A stretch of 64,000 nt of DNA from Rhodococcus antarcticus (lineage in GTDB: Bacteria; Actinomycetota; Actinomycetes; Mycobacteriales; Mycobacteriaceae), in NCBI RefSeq assembly GCF_026153295.1, contig NZ_CP110615.1, positions 3,348,001 to 3,412,000 of the forward strand. Direction: 5' to 3'. Position 1 is the first letter of the stretch; the number at the start of each line of letters is the position of its first letter. Below are positions 40,816 to 48,997 of the stretch, one piece after another. The notes under the pieces were generated by a model that made no database searches, was not told the DNA's origin, and worked only from the letters and a program-made list of their open reading frames with translations. A program made the position numbers and the translations under genes.

Positions 40816-40959
40816 GGCGACCTCCTGCTGGTGTGGTGCAGGCCACAGTAGGCGGTGCCGGACCGGGAGCGGGTGGGCGCCCGCTCGGGCGAGGACGGCA
40901 TTGCACCCGCGGGATGTGCTGGAGGGTGCGGCGGGCGCGGCCTCGGAGCCGGCGGGGGT

Positions 40960-42285
40960 TCAGGGGCGGCGGTGGCTGACCACGAGGTGGCCGAGCAGGC
41001 CCAGCGCGTAGACCCCGCCCCCCGCCACGGCCAGCCCCACCGAGCGCCCGTCCGCCGGCACGACCGTCGCGGCCCCGGCCACCGCGGCCACGTACGCCAC
41101 GTTGAACAGCGCGTCCTGCAGCGCGAAGACCTGCCCCCGGTGCGCGTCGTCGACCTGTGTCTGCATGGCGGCGTCCGCGCTGAGCTTCACCACCTGCCCG
41201 GCCGTCCCGAGCACGAGCGCCGCGAGCAGCACCGGCCCCTGCGCCAGGGTCGGCACCAGCACGAGCTGGGCCACCACGGCCACGGCCAGCGCGCCCGTCA
41301 CGGCCCGGCGCTGCCCCCACCGGCGCACCAGCAGCGGGGTCAGCACCGCCGCCAGCAGGAGCCCCACCGCCCCTGCGGCCACCACCTGGCCGAACCCCGC
41401 GATCCCGGACGGCAGCAGCGGGCTGCTCCCGGTGAACGCGTACCGCACGAGCAGCAGCGCGAGCAGGGTGTTGATGCCGAAGGCCACCCGGTGCGCACCG
41501 AGGGCCAGCAGCGCCGCGGCCACCCCGGGCGCCCGCCACGCCGCCCGGGCCCCGCGGCCCAGCCCGGCCGCCACCGCCCCCACCGTCGACCCGGTCCCGT
41601 CCGCCGGGCCCACCCCGGGTCCCAGCGCCTGCCGCGCGTATCCCGCCGCCACGAGCCCGGCCCCCACCGAGCCCACCGCAGCCACCGCCACCGTCACCCC
41701 CGAGCCGAGGTCCCCCGCTCCCACCGCGGCGCGCACCCCCAGCGCCGTGGCCGCCCCGAGCACGGCCACCACCGCGCCCGACGTGGCCAGGGCCGCGTTG
41801 ACGCCGACGATCGCCTGCGTGCGCACCACGTGCGGCAGCGCGGCGGAGAGCCCGGCCAGCACGAAGCGGCTCACCCCCGTCACGGCCAGGGCCCCGACGA
41901 ACAGCCCCGGTCCGCTCACCCCGAGGGCCACCACCACCGCGACCGCGCCGATTCCCGCGGCCCGCACCAGGTTCGCCCACAGCAGCACCCGGCGGCGGTC
42001 CCAGCGGTCCAGCAGCGCCCCGGCGAAGGGGCCCACCACCGAGTACGGCAGCAGCAGCACGGCGAGCCCGGCGACGATCGCCGCGGGGTCGGCCTGGCGC
42101 TCCGGGTTGAACAGCACTGCGCCCCCCAGCGCGGCCTGGAACAGCCCGTCGCCCCACTGCGCGCCGAAGCGCACGGCCACCAGGCGTCCGAGCCCCGGGT
42201 GGTCGGCCACGGCTGCGCGCAGCGCCGCCACCCGGCCCACCCGCGCCACCCGGCCCACCCGCGCCACCCGGCCCACCCGCGCCAC
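40960..42285 (-). CDS. MFS transporter
   Basis: About 441 residues and 12 predicted helices. Conserved features include FGAQWGDGLFQAALGGAVLF, PYSVVGPFAGALLDRWDRRR (the loop 2-3 motif of MFS drug-efflux-type carriers) and the central LLVRRWGQRR. The N-terminus is unusual: the GTG at 42285 opens VARVGRVARVGRVARVGR, encoded by an 18-bp repeat, so the true start may lie later. The gene begins 5 bases after the glutamate decarboxylase stop and is co-transcribed with it, but the protein does not resemble GadC amino-acid antiporters (APC family). Substrate unknown. Confidence 0.82.
   Translation of the reverse strand: MARVGRVARVGRVARVGRVAALRAAVADHPGLGRLVAVRFGAQWGDGLFQAALGGAVLFNPERQADPAAIVAGLAVLLLPYSVVGPFAGALLDRWDRRRVLLWANLVRAAGIGAVAVVVALGVSGPGLFVGALAVTGVSRFVLAGLSAALPHVVRTQAIVGVNAALATSGAVVAVLGAATALGVRAAVGAGDLGSGVTVAVAAVGSVGAGLVAAGYARQALGPGVGPADGTGSTVGAVAAGLGRGARAAWRAPGVAAALLALGAHRVAFGINTLLALLLVRYAFTGSSPLLPSGIAGFGQVVAAGAVGLLLAAVLTPLLVRRWGQRRAVTGALAVAVVAQLVLVPTLAQGPVLLAALVLGTAGQVVKLSADAAMQTQVDDAHRGQVFALQDALFNVAYVAAVAGAATVVPADGRSVGLAVAGGGVYALGLLGHLVVSHRRP
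42227..42280 (-). repeat. 18-bp tandem repeat x3 at the 5' end of the MFS gene
   Basis: Three units of plus-strand GCCACCCGGCCCACCCGC, coding VGRVAR repeats if the GTG at 42285 is used. The array directly follows the glutamate decarboxylase stop. Confidence 0.85.
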
Positions 42286-42290
42286 GGGGC

Positions 42291-43673
42291 TCAGTGTGCG
42301 AAGTGGGCGGCGCTCGAGCCCCGGCCGCCCCGCGCCGTGAGCTCGTCGACCACGGTGCAGAGGTCGTCGCGCAGCGAGCGGGCCAGGTCGCCGCTGAACC
42401 CCTCCCGCACCACCACCCGGAGCACGGCGACCTCCGTGGCGTTCTCCGGCATGGTGTACGCGGGCACCTGCCAGCCACGGGCCCGCAGCTCGTGGGAGAC
42501 GTCGAAGACGGTGAAGCCCGGCTCGCCGACCACCCGGAACGCGAACACCGGGATGGCGGAGCCGTCGGACAGCAGGTCGAAGCAGTCCAGCGCGGCGATC
42601 TCGCCGGAGAGCCACACCGCGGTGGTGCGCAGGCTCTGCATGACCCGGGTGTAGCCGTCGCGGCCCAGGCGCAGGAAGTTGTAGTACTGCCCGACGACCT
42701 GGTTGCCGGGCCGGGAGAAGTTCAGGGTGAAGGTGGGCATGTCCCCGCCCAGGTAGTTCACGTGGAAGACGAGGTCGTCGGGCAGGTCCTCCGGTGCGCG
42801 CCACACCACGAAGCCCAGGCCCGGGTAGGTGAGGCCGTACTTGTGGCCGGAGACGTTGATGCTGGCCACCCGCGGCAGCCGGAAGTCCCACGCCAGGTCC
42901 GGGTCGAGGAACGGCACCACGAAGCCGCCGCTGGCTGCGTCGACGTGCACGGGGACGTCCGGGCCGCCCTTCGCCGCGACCGCGTCGAGGGCCGCGCAGA
43001 TCTCGGCGACCGGCTCGAGCTCGCCGGTGAAGGTGGTGCCGAGGATGGCCACGACACCGATCGTGTCCTCGTCGACCGCGGCGGCGACCTGCTCGGGGGT
43101 GATGACGTAGCGGCCGGGCTCGACGGGCAGGTAGCGCGCCTCGACGTCGAAGTAGCGGCAGAACTTCTCCCACACCACCTGGACGTTGGTGCCGAGCACG
43201 AGGTTCGGCGTCGGCCGCCCGGTTTGGTCGCGCCGCGCCCGCCAGCGCCACTTCAGGGCGAGCCCGGCGAGCATCACGGCCTCAGAGGAGCCGATCGTGG
43301 AGACCCCCGTGGGGTCGGCCCCCACGGCGACCTGCGCGTGGAACAGGTCCGCGACCACCGCGACGCAGCGGGCCTCGATCGCGGCCGTCGCCGGGTACTC
43401 GTCCTTGTCGATCATGTTCTTGTCGAAGGACTCGGCCATCAGGCGCTCGGCCTCGGGCTCCATCCAGGTGGTGACGAACGTGGCGAGGTTCAGCCGTGAG
43501 CTGCCGTCGAGCATCAGCTCGTCGTGGATGAACCGGTACGCCGCCCCGGGGGTCATCTCCCGCTCGGGCAGGGTGCGCGCCGGGACCGGTTCGAGGCCGA
43601 GGCGCCCGGTGTAGGCGGGCAGGAGGACGTCGTCGTCGGGCTCGGCTGCGGTCACGGTCGAGACGGTACGCAC
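42291..43673 (-). CDS. gadB: glutamate decarboxylase
   Basis: 460 residues, PLP-dependent group II decarboxylase. It has NLATFVTTWMEPEAERLM, DEYPATAAIEARCVAVVADL and GVSTIGSSEAVMLAGLALK. The PLP-binding Lys is in INVSGHKYGLTYPG (~277), with HVDAASGGFVVPF for cofactor contacts and a C-terminal ...AHFAH resembling the His-containing tail of GadB. It converts glutamate to GABA, consuming a proton. GTG at 43673 is the longest start; GTG at 43655 (VTAAEPDD) is equally plausible, as neither has a Shine-Dalgarno. It is divergent from yqgE with a ~35-bp gap. Confidence 0.95.
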   Translation of the reverse strand: MRTVSTVTAAEPDDDVLLPAYTGRLGLEPVPARTLPEREMTPGAAYRFIHDELMLDGSSRLNLATFVTTWMEPEAERLMAESFDKNMIDKDEYPATAAIEARCVAVVADLFHAQVAVGADPTGVSTIGSSEAVMLAGLALKWRWRARRDQTGRPTPNLVLGTNVQVVWEKFCRYFDVEARYLPVEPGRYVITPEQVAAAVDEDTIGVVAILGTTFTGELEPVAEICAALDAVAAKGGPDVPVHVDAASGGFVVPFLDPDLAWDFRLPRVASINVSGHKYGLTYPGLGFVVWRAPEDLPDDLVFHVNYLGGDMPTFTLNFSRPGNQVVGQYYNFLRLGRDGYTRVMQSLRTTAVWLSGEIAALDCFDLLSDGSAIPVFAFRVVGEPGFTVFDVSHELRARGWQVPAYTMPENATEVAVLRVVVREGFSGDLARSLRDDLCTVVDELTARGGRGSSAAHFAH

Positions 43674-43708
43674 GCCGGTGGGCCGGCGGTGGGTGCCATG
43701 ATCGAGGG

Positions 43709-44287
43709 GTGCCTCCTGCGAGCGCTCCCCCGGTGGAGCCCGGCAGCCTGCTCGTCTCCGCCACGGCGCTGACCGAGGCGACCTTCCGCCGGACCGTCGT
43801 CTACGTGGTGGACCACTCGGTCGAGGGCACGGTCGGCGTGGTCCTCAACCGGCCCAGCGACACCGCGGTGCACGACGTGCTGCCGGCCTGGTCCGAGCAC
43901 GCCGTGCGGCCTCGGGCGCTGTTCGTCGGCGGGCCCGTCACCCGGGACTCGGCGCTGTGCCTGGGCACCGTCCGGGTGGGCTGCAGCGCCGAGGGCGTGC
44001 GCGGGTTGCGGCCGGTGCAGGGTCGGGTGGTGCTGGTGGACCTCGACGGCGACCCCTCCGAGCTCGCACCGCTGCTGGACGGGGTGCGGGTGTTCGTGGG
44101 CTACGCGGGGTGGTCGGCCGGGCAGCTCGACGGTGAGCTCGCCCGCGGCGACTGGCTCGTGCTGGCCTCGCTGCCCACCGACGTGCTCGAGCCCGGCCGG
44201 GTCGACCTGTGGGGGCGGGTGCTGCGCCGCCAGCCGATGCCCGTGGCCCTGCTGGCCAGCCACCCGCTGGAGACCGACCGCAACTGA
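43709..44287 (+). CDS. YqgE/AlgH family protein
   Basis: 192 residues (DUF179). Hallmarks: GSLLVSATALTEATFRRTVV, VVDHSVEGTVGVVLNRPSD, LFVGGPV and GYAGWSAGQLDGELARGDWL. The molecular function of the family is unknown; in mycobacteria the gene (Rv0038) lies near leuS, as here. GTG start at 43709. A GC-rich hairpin follows ~100 bp downstream. Confidence 0.93.
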   Translation: MPPASAPPVEPGSLLVSATALTEATFRRTVVYVVDHSVEGTVGVVLNRPSDTAVHDVLPAWSEHAVRPRALFVGGPVTRDSALCLGTVRVGCSAEGVRGLRPVQGRVVLVDLDGDPSELAPLLDGVRVFVGYAGWSAGQLDGELARGDWLVLASLPTDVLEPGRVDLWGRVLRRQPMPVALLASHPLETDRN

Positions 44288-44383
44288 GGCGGCCCCCGGC
44301 CACCGGGACGCCACCCCGGGTTGCTCGACGTCGGACCGGCGCGGGATCCTGTGGACCAGGGCACACCCGCCCGCACGGCACCG

Positions 44384-44408
44384 AGCCCCCCCGGCACACC
44401 GGGGGGCT
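44384..44408 (+). terminator. hairpin between yqgE and the DUF6421 gene
   Basis: AGCCCCCCCGG and CCGGGGGGCT pair with one bulged C around a 4-base loop. It lies just before the GGGGAGG Shine-Dalgarno of the next gene, so it may end yqgE transcription or influence translation of the DUF6421 gene. Confidence 0.5.
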
Positions 44409-44426
44409 GACGGGGAGGCATCGACC

Positions 44427-45794
44427 ATGACCGACATCGCGGAGACCACCACCAGCACCGCGGGCGAGCAGGCCCTGCGGCACCCGGCGTGGGCCGCGCT
44501 GAAGGAGGCCGCGCACCGGCTGCAGACCCTGCAGCTCGCCGACGGCTCCGTGCCGCACGAGCACGCGGACGCGGCGGTGGCCGTCGACCACCTGGTCGCC
44601 GCGGTGGCGGAGCTGGCTCCGCTGTTCCCGCACGACGCCGGCTACCTCGACGCGGCGCAGACGGACTTCCGACGCTGGGCCGCCACCGGGTTCGGGGTGC
44701 CGGACTTCCTCGACTCGCTGCTGCTGTTCCACCCGGAGCTCACGCGCGCGGACGGGGTCTGCCACCTCGTGGTGTTCCCCACCTTCACCCAGAACGGCTC
44801 CACCGAGCGCAAGGTCGAGGCCGTGCTGCTGCAGGTGGTGTGGCCGGCCTGGGTGGCCGCGATCGAGGCGGACGGCTACGCCAACGAGAAGTTCGTCCCC
44901 ATCGCCTTCCTCGACTTCACCGCCGGCTACGACACGAACGCCGCGGTGCTGTTCCCGGAGTCGGTGGCCGTGCGCGAGACGCCGCGGTTCGCCTGGGGCG
45001 GGATCTTCTGCGACCGGGAGTCCGCGCGCTTCCGGGCCGTCTCCGCGGCGGTGGTCGCGACCACGCACCTGGAGCTGCCGGCGCAGGCGCAGGCCCTGCT
45101 CACCGACCAGGCCCTGGCCCAGGAGACCTTCGTGCTGTGGGACCTCATCCACGACCGCACGCACAGCCACGGCGACCTGCCGTTCGACCCGTTCATGATC
45201 AAGCAGCGCATGCCGTTCTGGCTCTACAGCCTGGAGGAGCTGCGCTGCGACCTCACCGCGTTCCGGGCCGCGGTGGCGCTGGAGGCGGCCGGGGTCCACC
45301 AGGCGCGGCTGCTGCAGGTGGCGCTGCTGCTCGACCGCGGGATCCGCTTCCCGCTCACCGGGTCCCGGGTGCGCAACTACGACGGCGTGGCGGGGCAGCT
45401 GCTGTTCGCGCACCTGCACCAGGCACGGGTGCTGCACTGGACCGACAACGCCCTCACCGTGGACTGGGCGGCGCTGCCGGGTGCGGTGCTGGCCCTGCTG
45501 GAGCGCATCGAGGACCTGTACTGGCGCAGCATCGACCGGCCCAAGGTGGCGCACTGGATCGCCTCCTACGAGCTGGTCAGCAGCGTGCTCACCCCCAACC
45601 CGGCCTCGGTGTGGGCCCGCGGGGTCGACGCGCTGCCGCTGGACGGGCCGCCGAAGGGCCTGGTGGACGTGGTCCTGCCCGACGAGTTCCCGCTGAGCAT
45701 GTTCTTCGAGGCGCTGGAGAAGAAGCTGCGACCGGTGGTGGCCGCCACGGCGGGGATCACCGGTGCCTCGAGCCCGGCTAGCGTGGTCGCGTGA
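44427..45794 (+). CDS. DUF6421 family protein
   Basis: 455 residues, soluble, no membrane segment. Conserved-looking motifs are LVVFPTFTQNGSTERKVEAV, AFLDFTAGYDTNAAVLFPES, WGGIFCDRESARFRAVS, WDLIHDRTHSHGDLPFDPFM and PFWLYSLEELRCDL. The HDRTHSHGD cluster with several His and Asp looks like a possible metal site. The family (DUF6421) occurs in streptomycetes and relatives and has no assigned function. The ATG at 44427 has GGGGAGG at a good distance. Its stop overlaps the GTG of the threonine aldolase gene, so the two are coupled. Confidence 0.85.
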   Translation: MTDIAETTTSTAGEQALRHPAWAALKEAAHRLQTLQLADGSVPHEHADAAVAVDHLVAAVAELAPLFPHDAGYLDAAQTDFRRWAATGFGVPDFLDSLLLFHPELTRADGVCHLVVFPTFTQNGSTERKVEAVLLQVVWPAWVAAIEADGYANEKFVPIAFLDFTAGYDTNAAVLFPESVAVRETPRFAWGGIFCDRESARFRAVSAAVVATTHLELPAQAQALLTDQALAQETFVLWDLIHDRTHSHGDLPFDPFMIKQRMPFWLYSLEELRCDLTAFRAAVALEAAGVHQARLLQVALLLDRGIRFPLTGSRVRNYDGVAGQLLFAHLHQARVLHWTDNALTVDWAALPGAVLALLERIEDLYWRSIDRPKVAHWIASYELVSSVLTPNPASVWARGVDALPLDGPPKGLVDVVLPDEFPLSMFFEALEKKLRPVVAATAGITGASSPASVVA

Positions 45795-46855
45795 CCGTGG
45801 ACCGCCTGCACGACCCCGCCGTCCGAGGCTTCGCCAGCGACAACTACTCCGGGGTGCACCCCGAGGTGCTGGCCGCCCTGGCCGTGGCCAACGAGGGCCA
45901 CCAGTCCGCCTACGGCGCCGACGTCTACACGCAGCGGCTGCAGCAGGTCTTCCGCGGGCACTTCGGCGAGCAGGCGGAGACGTTCCCCGTCTTCAACGGC
46001 ACCGGGGCCAACGTCACGGCCCTGCAGGCCCTGACCAGCCGCTGGGGCTCGGTGATCTGCGCCGGCACCGCGCACATCCACGTCGACGAGGGTGGGGCGC
46101 CGGAGAAGGTCGCCGGGCTGAAGCTGCTCACCGTGCCGACTCCGGACGGCAAGCTCACCCCCGAGCTGATCATGGGCGAGGCCCGGGACTTCGACGACGA
46201 GCACCGCAGCCAGGCCCAGGTCGTCTCCGTCACCCAGTCCACCGAGCTGGGCACGCTGTACACCCCGGACGAGCTCCGGGCGCTGTGCGACCGGGCTCAC
46301 GAGCTGGGGCTCACGGTCCACCTGGACGGGGCCCGGATCGCCAACGCCGCCGCTGCGCTGGGCCTGCCGCTGCGGGCGTTCACCACCGACGTCGGGGTGG
46401 ACGTGCTCAGCTTCGGCGGCACCAAGAACGGCGTGATGCTGGGCGAGGCCGTGGTGGTGCTCGACCCCTCGGCGGTGACCTCGCTGGTGCGGCTGCGCAA
46501 GACGTCGATGCAGCTCGGCTCGAAGATGCGGTTCCTGTCCGTGCAGCTGCTCGCCCTGATGACCGACGAGCTGTGGCTGCGCAACGCCCGGCACGCCAAC
46601 GCCATGGCAACCCGGCTCGAGGCGGCGGTGCGCGCCATCCCGGGCGTCGAGGTGCAGCGTGCGGCGCAGGTGAACGCGGTGTTCGCGGTGCTCCCGGCGG
46701 CAGTGACCGAGAAGCTCCAGCAGCGCTTCCGCTTCTACACCTGGGACGCGAACACCGGCGAGGTGCGCTGGATGTGCAGCTTCGACACCACCGCCGCCGA
46801 CGTCGACGCCTTCGCCGCCGCGATCGCGCAGGAGATGGTGGCCTACGCGGGATGA
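45791..46855 (+). CDS. low-specificity L-threonine aldolase
   Basis: 354 residues, fold-type I PLP enzyme. FASDNYSGVHPEVLAALAVA opens the fold; TGANVTAL follows, then TELGTLYTPDELRAL and HLDGARIANAAAALG with the PLP-interacting Asp. The PLP Lys is in LSFGGTKNGVML (~212). It cleaves threonine or allo-threonine to glycine and acetaldehyde, and may accept other beta-hydroxy amino acids. GTG start at 45791 overlaps the DUF6421 stop, and the stop overlaps the ATG of the broken GNAT gene. Confidence 0.93.
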   Translation: MTVDRLHDPAVRGFASDNYSGVHPEVLAALAVANEGHQSAYGADVYTQRLQQVFRGHFGEQAETFPVFNGTGANVTALQALTSRWGSVICAGTAHIHVDEGGAPEKVAGLKLLTVPTPDGKLTPELIMGEARDFDDEHRSQAQVVSVTQSTELGTLYTPDELRALCDRAHELGLTVHLDGARIANAAAALGLPLRAFTTDVGVDVLSFGGTKNGVMLGEAVVVLDPSAVTSLVRLRKTSMQLGSKMRFLSVQLLALMTDELWLRNARHANAMATRLEAAVRAIPGVEVQRAAQVNAVFAVLPAAVTEKLQQRFRFYTWDANTGEVRWMCSFDTTAADVDAFAAAIAQEMVAYAG

Positions 46856-47238
46856 CGTGGTCGGACCCGGTGACGCTCGTCGGGGAGCGCGTCACGCCGG
46901 CCCGGTTGTCGTTGGACCACGACCCGGGACTGCTGGTGGTCGCAGACGACGGCGCGGTGTTCACCCGGTGGCCCACGCTCTCCCGTCCGAGGACCCCCGC
47001 GGACGCGCTGGAGATGGTGCAGGGTTACCTGGGACGGGCACGCGTCCCGGGTGCAGCGGGTGGCCGAGCGGCCGGTCGGGGTCACGACGTGCTGCGACGT
47101 GGTACCCGCCCAGCGCACCGTGGCCGTCGGCTCCACCTGGCTGAGCGGGCGCCACCAGCGCACCGGCGTCAGCACCGAGGCCGAGCTGCTGCCCGGCCTC
47201 CCGCACGGGCCACCCTGCCCGCCCGCCTGCACCGCTGA
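46852..47238 (+). pseudogene. decayed GNAT (RimJ/RimL-type) acetyltransferase gene
   Basis: The ATG at 46852 overlaps the aldolase stop and opens MTWSDPVTLVGERVTPARLS ... FTRWPTLSRPRTPADALEMV, the start of a RimJ/RimL-like GNAT. Between ~47020 and 47035 the similarity jumps to another frame, which continues GHASRVQRVAERPVGVTTC ... AVGSTWLSGRHQRTGVSTEA, resembling the conserved GSTWL..RTGVNTEAK block. After ~47200 similarity stops; the C-terminal third, with the acetyl-CoA-binding loop, is absent. Palindrome copy B begins at 47279. Frameshift plus 3' truncation indicate a pseudogene. A sequencing error could explain the shift but not the missing end. Confidence 0.75.
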
Positions 47239-47278
47239 GCGCCCTGCGCGAGTCCCGGCCCGCGTCCCGGCCGTGGGG

Positions 47279-47339
47279 ACGTTGTGCGCGCACAACGCGC
47301 CGAGGACGGGGCGGGAACGACGTTGTGCGCGCAGAACGC
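47279..47339 (+). repeat. 61-bp dimeric palindrome element, copy B
   Basis: Arms CGTTGTGCGCGCACAACG (47280) and CGTTGTGCGCGCAGAACG (47321, one mismatch) start 41 bp apart. The spacer contains GCGCCGAGGACG and GGGAACGA, similar to copy A read in reverse. It lies between the GNAT remnant and the 3' end of the haemoglobin gene. Confidence 0.88.
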
Positions 47340-47365
47340 GGGGTAGGTCGGGGTGGGGCAGGTGG

Positions 47366-47839
47366 TCAGGCCAGGGCCGGCACCGGGGTGCCGTCGATGA
47401 CGGACGGTCGGTAGTGCTCGATGATCGCCATGAACTCCGCGTGCTCACCGGCGGGCACGCCGAGGAAGCTCAGGGTGGCCGCGATCTCGGTGGCCACGGC
47501 GTCGAACCCCGCGGTGTCGATGTGCAACGAGGTGTGCGCGGCGACCATGTCCAGGCCGGGGTAGCACTTCGGGCCGCCGGCGGCCTCGATCGACCAGGCT
47601 GTCACGAGGAACTTGTAGCCCGGGGCGTTGGCCGGGTTCCCGTGGTGGGCGTGCACGGCCTCGTTGGCGTTCACGGCGACGTTCGCGAACAGGCGGTCGA
47701 CCAAGATGTCCACCGCACCGGAGATGCCGTACGTGCCGCCCAGGCGCTCGTACAGGGACACCTCGCCCGGACCGGCGTCGGTGGTCTCGTTGACCTGCTC
47801 CGCGATCAGCTTCGCCTCGGTCTGGGTCGCCTGGCTCAT
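47366..47839 (-). CDS. group 1 truncated haemoglobin-like protein
   Basis: 157 residues. SLYERLGGTYGISGAVDILV matches the N-terminal A/B helix pattern of truncated globins. AAGGPKCYPGLDMVAAHTSL carries the GGP..Y.G turn and a candidate proximal His (AAH). The C-terminal FLGVPAGEHAEFMAIIEHY completes the fold. The N-terminal ~28 residues (MSQATQTEAKLIAEQVNETT) are an extension. Roles in NO or O2 chemistry are known for the family; here unproven. ATG at 47839 with GAAGGG upstream. The gene stands alone, bracketed by palindrome copies B and C. Confidence 0.8.
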   Translation of the reverse strand: MSQATQTEAKLIAEQVNETTDAGPGEVSLYERLGGTYGISGAVDILVDRLFANVAVNANEAVHAHHGNPANAPGYKFLVTAWSIEAAGGPKCYPGLDMVAAHTSLHIDTAGFDAVATEIAATLSFLGVPAGEHAEFMAIIEHYRPSVIDGTPVPALA

Positions 47840-47974
47840 GGTGTGCCCTTCTCCGCTCCGGTGTGTGACAGCCATCACTGTGCAACTCGGCCGCGCGCTC
47901 GTCAATAGCGCACAACCGGGTAGGCCCAGGTTCCGGGTCGTGAATGGCGCCATCTCGTGAACGGCGCCGGAACG

Positions 47975-48035
47975 GCGTTGTGCGCGCACAACGCACCAAG
48001 AACGGCGCCGGAACGGCGTTGTGCGCGCACAACGC
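47975..48035 (+). repeat. 61-bp dimeric palindrome element, copy C
   Basis: Two perfect CGTTGTGCGCGCACAACG arms (47976 and 48017), 41 bp apart. The spacer reads CACCAAGAACGGCGCCGGAACGG. A 13-bp CGGCGCCGGAACG also precedes the first arm, making the whole a direct repeat of ~41 bp. Confidence 0.9.
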
Positions 48036-48049
48036 CGGGGAGCAGGGGC

Positions 48050-48946
48050 TCAGCGCACCAGGTTCGGCGGCTGCTCCCCGCGTCCCACGGCCGCCACGTT
48101 CGTCCGCGCCACGGCCCAGGCCCGGTCGTCGCGCCCGGAGGTGAACCCGCCGACGTGCGGGGTCAGCAGCAGCCCGGGCGCGCCCCAGAGCGGGTGGCCG
48201 TCCGGCAGGGGCTCGGGGTCGGTCACGTCGAGCACTGCGCGCAGCCGCCCGGACGTCAGCTCCGCGAGCAGCGCACCGGTGTCCACCACGCCACCGCGTG
48301 CGGCGTTCACCAGCAGTGCCCGGTCGGGCATGCGGGCGAGGAACGCAGCGTCGACGAGCCCGCGCGTGGAGTCGGTGAGGGGCACCACGAGCACCACCGC
48401 GTCGTGGGCGGGCAGCAGCTGCGCGAGCTCGTCGATCGCGTGCACCCCGTCCCGGGCCGTGCGGGCCACGAGGGTGCTCGACGCCCCGCAGGCGTGCAGG
48501 CGCACCACGAGCTCGGTGGCGAGGTCCCCGGCACCCAGGACGAGCACGCGCTTGCCGACCAGGGTCTCGGTGCGGTGGTCGGACCAGGTGCGGGCACCGG
48601 CGAAGGTCACCAGGTCCCGGTAGACGGCGAGCATCCCCGCCAGCACCCACTCCGCGGTCGACGCGCCGTGCGCGCCGCGGCCGTTGGAGAGCTCCACCTG
48701 CGCCGGCAGGCGGCCCACCCACGTCTCGGTCCCGGCGTTCGTCGTCTGCACCAGCCGCAGGGCCGGCAGCTGGGTTGCGAGCGCGGCCACCTCGTCCACG
48801 GTGCCGCCCTCGGCCACGAGCACCTGTGCGGTGCGGGCCTCGTCGGTCGGCTCGGCTCCGGGCACGTGGTGCAGCACGCGCACGCCGGGCAGGTCGGCGA
48901 GCTCGGTGAGGCCGCGGGGATCCAGGACGAGGACGGTGGTGGTCAC
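48050..48946 (-). CDS. D-isomer-specific 2-hydroxyacid dehydrogenase family protein
   Basis: 298 residues. NAD-binding RVLVLGAGDLATELVVRL, the catalytic Arg in LVNAARGGVVDTGAL, the Glu in LDVTDPEPLPDGHPLW and the His in LLLTPHVGGFTSG give the complete Arg-Glu-His set. The N-terminal substrate domain includes LVQTTNAGTETWVGRLPAQV. The family reduces 2-oxoacids or oxidises D-2-hydroxyacids; the substrate here is not predictable. GTG at 48946 (VTTTVLVLDPRG) is the natural start. Divergent from DUF427. Confidence 0.92.
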   Translation of the reverse strand: MTTTVLVLDPRGLTELADLPGVRVLHHVPGAEPTDEARTAQVLVAEGGTVDEVAALATQLPALRLVQTTNAGTETWVGRLPAQVELSNGRGAHGASTAEWVLAGMLAVYRDLVTFAGARTWSDHRTETLVGKRVLVLGAGDLATELVVRLHACGASSTLVARTARDGVHAIDELAQLLPAHDAVVLVVPLTDSTRGLVDAAFLARMPDRALLVNAARGGVVDTGALLAELTSGRLRAVLDVTDPEPLPDGHPLWGAPGLLLTPHVGGFTSGRDDRAWAVARTNVAAVGRGEQPPNLVR

Positions 48947-48997
48947 GGGGACTGATCCTGCCCTGCCCCGTCGACCCCCCGGGCCTACGGTCGCAGG

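Noticed and set aside
47051..47908. A 285-codon plus-strand frame covering the GNAT remnant and the antisense of the haemoglobin gene
   Set aside because: Only the first ~50 codons resemble a protein (shifted GNAT part); the rest is antisense to a supported gene.
37193..48035. Palindrome elements considered as terminal repeats of an IS
   Set aside because: No transposase, no target-site duplication visible, and the arms are internal palindromes rather than terminal inverted repeats of a long unit.
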